From Rodentolepis nana (Eukaryota > Platyhelminthes > Cestoda > Cyclophyllidea > Hymenolepididae): DNA of 64,000 nt. The DNA lies in NCBI GenBank assembly GCA_900617975.1, contig UZAE01012017.1, positions 19,518 to 83,517 of the forward strand, read 5' to 3'. How positions within the stretch are numbered: position 1 is the first letter of the stretch; every line of letters starts with the position of its first letter. The position numbers and the translations under genes were made by a program. Positions 56,501 to 64,000 of the stretch are shown here, piece by piece. Below the pieces are notes generated by a model. It was not told the origin of the DNA. It did not search any database and was given only the letters and a program-made list of their open reading frames with translations.

Positions 56501-59500
56501 TTGATCATTGATCTGAACGTGTACTTTGCAATGATTCATTGGCTTATTTGCACTCTAACAACTGGTTTCATAAGTGGGTATTGTGTGTCAGTAGTATTTC
56601 TCTTAGCGTACAAATTGGAAAAATACCTGATTGAGAGAGAGAGAGTGAGTGAGAAAGAGGCACCCAATGTGGAGTGTATGAATAGAGGTACATTCGGCCA
56701 AACATTTGCCTTCCAAAGTTGCCATAATCTCAGATCCTCATTTGAAGAAAACGTTTTCCAGCACTCATCTTGGTTAGAGAGATATCGTGATAGAGGCTTT
56801 CTGTTTGGAAACTTGAATTATAGCACAACCTGATAATCAGCAGTCGGCCATTCTACTCATTGGGTACTAACATATGGGCCTCGAACCCGAGACTTCTAAT
56901 TACTCGATGCACATGCCATTTTGAAATTCCCGATTCGTTTGTTAATTAAAATCAGGTTGCACATATTTTATTTGTATGACAAATCTATTTGTATCGAATG
57001 GCAGGTTTTGTAATAATTATCATTAGCCCTTTAGCTGACTTCGGGCTTCACAGAAAGGTGGAGAAACATCAAAGCGACAAAAAGTCGAGAGGCGACACAG
57101 AATAATTTTTCACAGACGTAAAAGAGACAGACAGACACAAAGGCAAAGAAAAGGTAAGATGAGTACTCTGGAAATGGTGAAATATGACAAACAGTGGGGT
57201 CATGGTAGTTTGAAGTCAGAAGTCAACTGCTAGTTAAATGACTTTTCCGTATGAGTATACGTTGCCCAGGGTGCACCACGAGGAGGTAAGTCTATTGCAC
57301 ACCCCTGTGATTCACAGATGTAAAAGAGACAGACCCAGGCAGATAAAAGGTAAAGTAAGGTGAATTCTGTGGATGTGGAGGAATATGATATACAATAGGG
57401 TCATGGTAGTTTAAAGTCAGAAGTCAACTGCCTGTTAATAGACTTTACCGTATGAGTATGCGTTGCCCAGTGTGCACCACGTGTAGGCAAGTCTATTGCC
57501 CACCTCTGCTTGGCAAATTAAATTCTGTTCTTATCGCTGAAAATTACCCACCTTCCCTCATTTTTAGGAGGAGGTCAGTATTCTCTATACAGATTCAAAA
57601 TACACGAATCTTTGCTCCGACGAACGAGGCACGAGTACGTCTTGATCTCTTTGTCTTTTACATTCAATTTCTTTTAAATTTGACCTCTATTTAACATGCA
57701 CATTACTCCGTATCCCTTCCTAATGGTACATAAACTTCATTCATTTTTATTGTGAGTGCAGACGGTTTTGGACCAAGTTACTTCGGTCAAGGAAGTACGC
57801 TGAATTGCTCAGCTCCAGGAAGTCCCTCGCCGTTGCGTCAGGCTTCGAGTTGTCGATGGAGTAGTAATGCGAATATAGCTTTTCATCAAAATGGAGCTGG
57901 CTATGGTTTGCGATCATTGGCCATCTCTCCTCGTGCTCGTCATCTTGCAGTTGGCAATCGGTCTGGTCAACTCATGTAGGTGCTCCCCCTTCTATATTTT
58001 GTGTAAATCTCTATTTCTTTTTACCCTAGCTTAATTGATTTTCTATCGAAGATTTTTATATATGGAATTTGTTCCACACTTTTAAAGTCGAAGTCTCATT
58101 GATGTATTCCCTCTGGTGGATGGAAATTGCAGTCTTTCATTCCATTGCGTCCCTAAATATTATCAAATCGATTAATCAAACAGTATCAATTATTGCAATT
58201 ACTATTAATGCCCCTATTGTACTGAATATTTGCCAGCTCTAATCGATTAACTTTAAGTTGAATAATAAAATACGACGAAGAAATAAAAATGGTGTTACCT
58301 CGGCTTATTTGCCCTTTTCATGCGGCCAATGCTCTTGGGCATATATGATTTCAATTTGTTTGAGAAGTGTTATGAGCGATCAAGTCCATTTCTCTAACCT
58401 ATTTATACCCGAAAGCGCATGCTTTTAATTAGGACAAAAGTCGGTTATACACGGATGGGATCAAGCAGGCAAGCTGGGGCCTTGATGCCTTCATTCAAGA
58501 GTGGCTTCATGCTTGACTTCTCTTTTTGCCCCAAGCCAGGTGTCTTGAACATTTTTGACTAATGCACTTGGCAATTCAGTTGTATCGCATTAAGGCCCTC
58601 TTGTATTTTAAGGACTGACGACGCTACTAATCTGGTTCGCTAAGCTTACGCAGAGCATAGAAGATTGAAGGGGCAATATCTTTATTACTTGAGTACAATA
58701 GAACAACTTGATCTATTGCATTGTAGGCCGCTTAACAATGTCAATTCAATTGTTTATTTATTATGTGCCGTTAAAATTTCTATCAGAAAGTATCATCCCT
58801 ACTGCTCCATTGAGGCGATCTTATTTCCCATAAAAAAAAATGAACTAAAACAGCGAATTATTTGATAGTCACTTTGATGTCCCTATAAGTTTGGCAAATT
58901 TAGTCTCACCGTACCCTAAATCGTCCATCTCTGACACTTTTCTCTACCACTTCCAAATTATTTTGCTTAGTTCCCCAGCTTCCCACCGCAGTTCTCTCAT
59001 TTGGGAACGGCTCATGCATCCTGGTAGTCTTCAGAAGGGTAACCTTTTTATAACGGAAATGGGTATGAATCAAGCTCCTTAAGTAGGTTTTTTAGAGGGG
59101 GGGGGGGAGGCTTGTGTGCTTCTTCAATGGTTTTATGACTTTAAAGTCGCTGAAGAAGGCAGAGGACTCGTATTTGACACATTTTCCCTATCAATTGCTA
59201 CCTTTCAATGTGGATTTTTTTATCAGAAATGGTTAAACTTCTCCTATGCTAAATATCATGAGGGCCTGAATACATCAGATAACCACTTTTATAGCCAGTG
59301 GTTTGACAATTAAATAAAAGGCTTTTTGCTCTCCTTATTTCTCAAAACTCTGTTGCTTTCAGTAGACTTTGGCCTTTTTTTCTCTTTGAATCATTAGATT
59401 GATAGCACATTTCCCCTTCCTTCTATCTCTTTAGGATCTACGATTTCAACACCTTCAAGTTGCTGCACAGCATCCGAGCTCATGACGCGGAGATTCTCTC

Positions 59501-61942
59501 CATCACCTACTTTGAGTCGAAACTGAGTGAGTTGATTGTGTGTGTTTTTTTTTGTTTATTTGTAATGATTTTATTAAGATTTGAATAAATACAGTCTAAA
59601 AGGAAATGACTCGCTGAAGTAGTAGGGAGATTTGGTCCACGATGTTCAGCTTTTACTCGTTTCCTCAGCTTGCAAGAAAAAATGCCGATTCTATTTCGAA
59701 ACTTGCAATGAATCCCATGTTAAAATTTGACATAGCATTCTGATAAACGATGTTTCAAGCACTCTTATCTTTTACTTGTTTCTTTACAAAACTACAGACT
59801 GACATTGAGATATCGGTGGTACATAAGGATCGGATTCTTTTCTGTGAACATTCACTTGCAATCAACTTCACTGTTTTTCCCTTGAATCCACTTGAGGTGG
59901 AAAGTTTGTCTATTTCGAGGTGGGAAGTAAATTGACATCTACTCCTTTCCCTTTTGGAATCCCTGATCCAAGTCAGTTAACTCCGAATGCTCCAGATCAG
60001 TCGCTTTTTAAGTGCTTAACCAATTTTTCCTGTAATTTATTCATTTTGAATTCAAATTTTGTGTGCAGCATTAGCATTTAGACTATTTGTTAACCGTCTG
60101 GGCATCCTTTACCCTTAAAGCTACAGAATCCAAGCACACTAGGGGTAACTACGGTCGTATTTGTTTCTGTTTTTTTAAGTTTAAGGTGCCTTATGATCCA
60201 TTGTAGTGTCTTATTGCATTGTAAATCGGTCAGAAACCCCCTATTTAAGCTATCCGCAAATAGTTTTTCATTTGAATGAGCTCAAAGAAGTTATAAAATT
60301 GTGCAAAAAGCCCGTCCCCTTTATCTATTCATCATTTCGGAAACGCCCCTTCAATTGTTTCAGCGGCGACTTGGTATCGAGTGAAAATCGGTCGTCAGAA
60401 TTTAGGAAATGTGTGGAACTATTAGGAGCATTGAATCGTAACTAATCACTTTCATAGTCAAGGCTGTCAATTGAAATATTCTGTCCTCACACTTGCCCAA
60501 ATCGATAAAGAATAAGATTAGGCTGTCCTTCTTCACTTAATCAACAGCAACTTTTGCCCTTGCACTGCTTAGTAAGTAGAGAGAGCAGAAATCAAGAGCC
60601 AGTACCTTGGGGGGGGGGGGGGGGGGGTGTATTCCATTCACATAATTTTATGAATTCTGTTTAGGGCATTCAAATATATCGAAGCTTATACTCTTATCAA
60701 GTAGATGGCACCATTAATTTTATTCTCTGGGTTTCTGTATTCGAGCTATGGTTCATTTGTACTATTACTCATTATTTGGAGCCATTCTGTTAATGGTGAC
60801 GGTTTGTAAATTGATTTGTCGTTATAATATAATTGGCAAAAACTATAACCTTTCCAATAATAATAATAGTAATAAGTGCGATCTCGTTATCATCGCACTC
60901 AGTGAATCGTGCTTCACTTTTCTGCTAAACCTTTTCTTTTTGCTCAAGTGTGTATGAATAAAACTAATGCATGGTGAATACGATTCATTTTCCAAAATTG
61001 ACATACGAGCCTCAACAATAGTAAGAATTTCCAAGACCAAGCCGGAAAGCGTTTTCCAGCATATCTCCTTGGTAGAATGCGACATCATGGGAACTCGGAT
61101 TCCAGGGCCCTTAGCATTAATCTTGCTTGATCAGGGCAGCTGGCCATTCCGCTGATTGGAATTGCACTCGTAGCCTCTGAATTCGCAAACGAGTACGTCT
61201 AGTATACATCCCAGTAAATTAAACGTATCAATTGGAGATCGATGGTTCGTTTCTCATTAATGCACATCCGACTGACCGTAGTTGAATAGACTTTCATTCA
61301 ATGTGTACGTCTGCCTTGTTCTCGAGGACTCGAAGTCAAAAAAAATCATCCAGTGCTGAAGATGACCAGCCCCATGGGTTTATTTTGGTCAATAAGGGGG
61401 TGTGATAGAGAGTTTATTATAAGTCTGTTCTAAGTCAATTTATTATCACTGGCCCCAACGAGTATGAAAGAATTTCCCTGTTACCATGATAGCAACTTTT
61501 ATGCACATCTGTTTATCTACAGTTCCTATTGGCTTAATGTCAAGTATATATTTTTTTTCACACAGTACCGGGCATGTCTCTGTTGTGCACCTCCTCGAGG
61601 GATCGTGTCATTCACGTTTTTGCACCACAACAGGACTATTCTCGTGTACAGACACTGGCAGATCATTCTGGAGTTGTCAACTCGGCTCTCTTCTATGAGT
61701 GCGAGGAAAACCGCTGTATTTACCTCATCTCCTGTGGTGCTGATCGATCGCTCCTCTTTCGGGTTCTAAGTGTAGGTCCTCTTTCAAAGTTCTGAACTGC
61801 CTTTTTCCATATAATGTAATGTCTAATTCTTGGCATATTTTGTGGATGAGTTCTGCAGGTTGTTATTTTAGTAGTGCTAAAATTTATAATCTCGCAAAAT
61901 TCAATGAAAGCGGTCAAGCTACTTATTAGACTTAGCACATGC

Positions 61943-61984
<42 letters not shown>

Positions 61985-64000
61985 TATTTATTGATTTCTT
62001 CCAATGCATACCTATGAGCACCGTGGGGCATTGGACCTCGGTTGGTGTCTTGTTAGCTTAAAAGTCTTTTTGTCAAACGGTTAAGGTGTATGATGAAGAA
62101 CTAGGTTATGCATCTACTCTTCTTATCGCTTGCGCTGTAGATGTGTATTTTAGAGAAATTATTACGCATTTAAGGCTGCTTAAACGATGATGAGAAATTT
62201 GTTCTCTGAATGTAGCTTCCAGAACCAACTCAAAGTTGAAAAACAAGTTAGAATACGAAAGGCAGTTGTAAGGTCTCACATAGCTCTTCATTTAATACGA
62301 TACTATTTTCATATTATTATTCTCCATGGGATCATGAAGCATTTTATTATATCTGGGGAATTGACTTTTTGATGCATCTCGGAGGGAAAGGTAGCCTTGA
62401 ATGCTGTTTATTTTCAAAACCAAGAACCTATTCTGTTGTGTACTTTTCTAATTTCTGCTGCTTATTGTTCATCGGTTATGAATGCCGCTTATTAGTGACA
62501 GAAAGCATGCATCTGGAAGTACAACTTAAATAGTACGAATAGGAAATTCAATCCCTCTTCCTATGCTCGAATTTGATTCCTTCACTCTCTACTTATTTTC
62601 GCATTAACAGTAGTATATTCCTTTTTACCTATCCTCTCTCTCTCCCTCATAAACATATGAACGATGGAGTCGTAAAAGTGTCCTCCAATCATTTGATTCA
62701 AATGAATCAAAACGTCTAATTTTCATCATGAAAAATCTCGTGAACTGTGCCTTGGCATTTTCTCTGATGGCATAACTAATGAAAATTTCAATTTTGTGTA
62801 AACTATGTGGCTTAACGCGCCACAGCTTAGGTGGATTTTCTGAAAAGTATTCAGCGCGATGTTTTGCGGTCACTTTCAGTCTGGAATTTTTAGCGTTCTC
62901 TTGATTTTGTGTCTGTAAACTTTTCAATGGCTTTTAGTCCCATTTTTTGATAGACCTCCTCGTTGCTTTGTGATTTGCGCTTATGCGAATTATATTGAAG
63001 TGTTAATTTAATTTCACTTCCCAGTCAATCATTAATAAAGTCTTGATGGCTTGCCAAGAAGTACCGAATCAAGTTATTCGAGCTTAGAATGCATCCTCTG
63101 ATCGCTGCAGACATTGTCAAGACCTGCCATTACTAATTTCAAGGTCACAATTCTGTAATGGCGCTTTGAGAGGCATGTGAAGCTAAACAAAACTCGAATA
63201 GAACCCCAAATTGCTTGAATTTGTACCGGGTTTAATTTTATTAGAAAAAAACAACAAAAAATTGTTAAATTTTGCATTAAACTTGGAGTTATTTTATCTT
63301 TATCTTTCCAGAATTTATCCGGAAGTTAAACTTTCATCTGCTGTCTTTTTTTCCCATCTCCTCACGCGTCTCAATTCCCCCCTTTTTATTGCTGTACTTT
63401 CAAATTGGAGGATCCCATTTATATATTTTATTTTGTGGTTTTGTCTTCTGCCAAATAAGTGTGCTACTTTGCTTCTTCTTCTTCTTATTTTGTTGTTGTT
63501 TTTTAAGCAATCTCTAGTATTCGGTTTCTCCCCCCAAATGAGACATATTTACCCGTATTCGAATAATTTTACCACTGTGTATATATATCCACTCTCTTAT
63601 GTATGCATAAGCACCCACTTTACTCTGCTAGTTGCGATTTGTAATTTGAATGATTTATGGTCTCGCTTTGGTTTTTGAAGCAAATTAAATCTCTCTCCTC
63701 CCCCCCTTAAGGAGAATTTTTTGAGCATTTTCTTTTCAATTCTAACAATTTCATGCACAAACTAAGATCGAAGTAGTTTCTGGTGGCGTAGTGGTCATTG
63801 TCTATCGAGCTAGAGAGGTCGGTCGCTAGATTTCAATTTTTTTCGATTGGGACGATGGATGGGAGTGGGGAGATTGTTGACTCATTAGAGCGCAACTTCC
63901 GGACATCCCTCAATGTCAAACATTATCCAAATGGATGAGGAATGTACTCTTCTTTTGTGCGAATCGCTAGTAAAATATATGTCTTATGCTCTGTTTAGGG
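47494..64000 (+). CDS. WDR62: WDR62/MAPKBP1 homologue, 5' part (13 exons, continues past window)
   Basis: The 642 codons recovered cover most of the tandem WD40 repeats of the JNK-scaffold family WDR62/MAPKBP1, which acts at spindle poles and centrosomes. Exons: 47494-47535, 47579-47682, 47752-47872, 48723-48935, 49794-49892, 52081-52281, 53413-53556, 54920-55044, 55718-56015, 57568-57634, 57762-57975, 59435-59526 and 61566-61771. Family-specific stretches include [109 protein letters not shown] and [13 protein letters not shown]. Phases agree at all joins. Invertebrates usually have one gene for the WDR62/MAPKBP1 pair, so the symbol is shared. The second half of the protein is not found before 64000. 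Confidence 0.9.
47579..47682 (+). CDS. WDR62: WDR62-like exon 2
   Basis: It encodes [20 protein letters not shown] and [14 protein letters not shown], matching the family's 'LE.VLG.T..N...L......G...Y.AG' opening. It follows a 43-nt intron and ends at GTAAGC in phase 2. Confidence 0.85.
47752..47872 (+). CDS. WDR62: WDR62-like exon 3
   Basis: It encodes [20 protein letters not shown] and [20 protein letters not shown]. The intron before it is 69 nt. The AG/CVVV join reproduces the conserved AGCVVV motif exactly. Confidence 0.88.
47873..48722 (+). other. WDR62-like intron 3
   Basis: A 0.85 kb intron. Nothing recognisable is seen. Confidence 0.6.
48723..48935 (+). CDS. WDR62: WDR62-like exon 4 (followed by a GC donor)
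   Basis: It encodes [35 protein letters not shown] and [20 protein letters not shown]. The 3' boundary AAG/GCAAGT is a GC-type donor; it alone keeps the family alignment KVSAK-VNAVAF gap-free. Confidence 0.88.
48936..49793 (+). other. WDR62-like intron 4, GC-AG type
   Basis: The intron starts GCAAGT and ends TTCTTTAG. The donor otherwise matches consensus at every position (AAG/GCAAGT), as is usual for functional GC-AG introns. Confidence 0.75.
49794..49892 (+). CDS. WDR62: WDR62-like exon 5
   Basis: It encodes [20 protein letters not shown] and [13 protein letters not shown], matching 'SYFVTVGNRHVRFWFLE' of the family. Confidence 0.92.
49893..52080 (+). other. WDR62-like intron 5
   Basis: A 2.2 kb intron with G-runs near 50606-50613, 51457-51478 and C-rich DNA near 50783-50797. 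No exon is seen. Confidence 0.55.
52081..52281 (+). CDS. WDR62: WDR62-like exon 6
   Basis: It encodes [20 protein letters not shown] and [19 protein letters not shown], matching 'GRSGILGELHNN.F..VAC...G.L..FN..R.LEKW..L'. Three overlapping open frames exist here; homology selects this one. Confidence 0.9.
52282..53412 (+). other. WDR62-like intron 6
   Basis: A 1.1 kb intron with a G-run at 52743-52753. No exon or recognised repeat is seen. Confidence 0.55.
53413..53556 (+). CDS. WDR62: WDR62-like exon 7
   Basis: It encodes [40 protein letters not shown] and HPLGTSIA, equivalent to the 'C.C...LIFCGC.DG.VR.F....L.....LP.PH.LG.DV' repeat. Confidence 0.88.
53698..53729. repeat. (TG)n microsatellite
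   Basis: About 32 bp of TG alternation with one TA interruption. Confidence 0.9.
54261..54575 (+). repeat. Repeat family A, copy 3
   Basis: It begins AACTGGCAAGCTTTTTGATA, contains AGTTATCATTAGCCC and AGAGGCAGACAGACACAAAG, and ends GTGCACCACGTGGAGGTATG then TCTATTGCGCACCCC. Confidence 0.85.
54920..55044 (+). CDS. WDR62: WDR62-like exon 8
   Basis: It encodes [20 protein letters not shown] and [20 protein letters not shown] then His, matching 'YPD.VAL.FD....WLSCVY.DHS'. It ends in phase 2 at AG/GTGTGT. Confidence 0.85.
55045..55717 (+). other. WDR62-like intron 8
   Basis: A 0.67 kb intron with a short TG-rich stretch near 55497-55515. Nothing else is seen. Confidence 0.6.
55718..56015 (+). 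CDS. WDR62: WDR62-like exon 9
   Basis: It encodes [28 protein letters not shown], a Ser/Thr/Pro insert, then [20 protein letters not shown] and [11 protein letters not shown]. The insert (about 40 residues) replaces a short loop in vertebrate proteins. Confidence 0.9.
56997..57306 (+). repeat. Repeat family A, copy 4
   Basis: It begins AATGGCAGGTTTTGTAATAA, contains AGAGACAGACAGACACAAAG, and ends GTGCACCACGAGGAGGTAAG then TCTATTGCACACCCC. Confidence 0.85.
57308..57508 (+). repeat. Repeat family A, copy 5 (5'-truncated, tandem)
   Basis: It begins at the internal GATTCACAGATGTAAAAGAG position of the family and runs to GTGCACCACGTGTAGGCAAG then TCTATTGCCCACC. It directly follows copy 4, so the pair arose by partial tandem duplication or nested insertion. 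Confidence 0.8.
57568..57634 (+). CDS. WDR62: WDR62-like exon 10 (67 nt, inferred from phase)
   Basis: It encodes [20 protein letters not shown] then GT plus one base. Without it exon 9 (phase 0) cannot join exon 11 (which needs phase 1). [14 protein letters not shown] is compatible with the family's 'LLK.VYV..D.QHLQD'. The acceptor CCTCATTTTTAG and donor CGA/GTACGT are good. Confidence 0.7.
57762..57975 (+). CDS. WDR62: WDR62-like exon 11
   Basis: It encodes [20 protein letters not shown], a Ser-rich linker and [20 protein letters not shown] then NRSGQL. This matches the 'GVRVM.VSPDG.HLASGDRSGNL' repeat. Confidence 0.9.
57976..59434 (+). other. WDR62-like intron 11
   Basis: A 1.46 kb intron with a G-run at 59096-59107. 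No exon is seen. Confidence 0.55.
59435..59526 (+). CDS. WDR62: WDR62-like exon 12
   Basis: It encodes [20 protein letters not shown] and [10 protein letters not shown], matching 'I.EL......V.AHDAEVLCLEYS'. It ends in phase 1 at CTGA/GTGAGT. Confidence 0.9.
59527..61565 (+). other. WDR62-like intron 12
   Basis: A 2 kb intron with a G-run of 18 at 60610-60627 and a stretch (61040-61225) faintly similar to 56740-56935. Confidence 0.55.
61566..61771 (+). CDS. WDR62: WDR62-like exon 13
   Basis: It encodes [40 protein letters not shown] and [19 protein letters not shown], matching 'LLASASRDRLIHVL...Y...QTLDDHSSSITA.KF.....MISCGADKSIYFR'. The donor is AGT/GTAGGT in phase 0. Confidence 0.93.
61944..61976. 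repeat. (TA)n microsatellite
   Basis: About 33 bp of TA alternation. Confidence 0.95.
63783..63835 (+). ncRNA. tRNA-like fragment with A-box, possible SINE head or tRNA pseudogene
   Basis: GGTGGCGTAGTGGTCATTG fits the internal A-box of tRNA genes (TGGCNNAGTGG). About 30 nt later GAGGTCGGTCGCTAGATTTC weakly resembles a B-box, followed by a T-run. The acceptor stem does not pair convincingly, so it is not an intact tRNA. Confidence 0.25.

Larger units (their letters stand above)
56016..57567 (+). other. WDR62-like intron 9, with repeat A copies 4 and 5
   Basis: The second half consists of a full repeat A copy followed by a truncated one. The repeats end only about 60 bp before the exon 10 acceptor. 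A frame at 56471-56833 shows no family features. Confidence 0.6.
61772..64000 (+). other. WDR62-like intron 13 (continues beyond window)
   Basis: I searched by eye for the next conserved block (the 'AVACQDR.VRVY' repeat) and did not find it. The stretch holds (TA)n at 61944-61976 and a tRNA-like A-box near 63785. No exon is supported. Confidence 0.5.

Noticed and set aside
1..64000. CRISPR arrays, bacterial operons, ribosome binding sites
   Set aside because: The window is clearly eukaryotic with spliced genes. No regularly spaced repeat-spacer pattern exists.
61772..64000. Further WDR62-like exons, e.g. after TTTATCTTTCCAG near 63311 or MACQEVPNQ near 63049
   Set aside because: The sequence after these acceptors does not match the next conserved repeat and soon becomes low-complexity. 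Superficial similarity to an 'ACQD' motif was not enough.

Overview
The window is AT-rich animal DNA carrying intron-bearing genes with GT-AG (and one GC-AG) splice sites, many decayed dispersed repeats and long homopolymer C/G tracts, three of which contain an N. Protein divergence, short exons in long introns, and acceptor sites directly in front of start codons suggest a flatworm, most likely a parasitic one such as a tapeworm. This is an inference from style, not a species call.

Layout. (1) 1-2441, plus strand: last two exons of an MMS19-like gene (cytosolic iron-sulfur cluster targeting). (2) 4827-35653, minus strand: a PP2A B''-type regulatory subunit (PPP2R3 family). Nine exons at 4.8-19.6 kb carry the conserved EF-hand core, and a far-upstream first coding exon lies at 35.3-35.65 kb, giving a locus of about 31 kb. 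Its ~16 kb first coding intron holds dispersed repeats and a possible small membrane-protein exon (32530-32754, minus). (3) 38112-38879, plus: one uninterrupted reading frame of unrecognised function. (4) 39838-41171: a decayed LTR retrotransposon with a 5'-truncated left LTR, a tRNA-Trp-like primer site, probable gag and integrase remnants and no visible reverse transcriptase. (5) 41700-43913, plus: a four-exon RING-H2 plus coiled-coil gene resembling TRAIP. (6) 44077-46251, minus: a complete six-exon adiponectin receptor/PAQR homologue, including a 37-nt first coding exon and a 36-nt intron. (7) 47494 to beyond 64000, plus: first 13 coding exons (642 codons) of a WDR62/MAPKBP1 WD40 scaffold gene.

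The TRAIP-like and adiponectin-receptor genes converge, with 163 bp between stop codons. The adiponectin-receptor and WDR62 genes diverge from a ~1.2 kb gap. I rebuilt all exon joins by hand from splice signals, reading phase and remembered family alignment. Phases agree at every internal join except the exon 1 to exon 2 join of the PPP2R3 gene, where two solutions are given.

Functionally these are unrelated housekeeping and signalling genes; nothing suggests a cluster or operon. The most unusual items are the unrecognised 38.1-38.9 kb frame, the intronic membrane-protein frame, the GC-AG intron in the WDR62 homologue, the repeat families (one with inferred terminal inverted repeats, another carrying splice-donor-like ends), and the consistent placement of an acceptor 10-14 nt before start codons, which fits spliced-leader trans-splicing or 5' leader introns.
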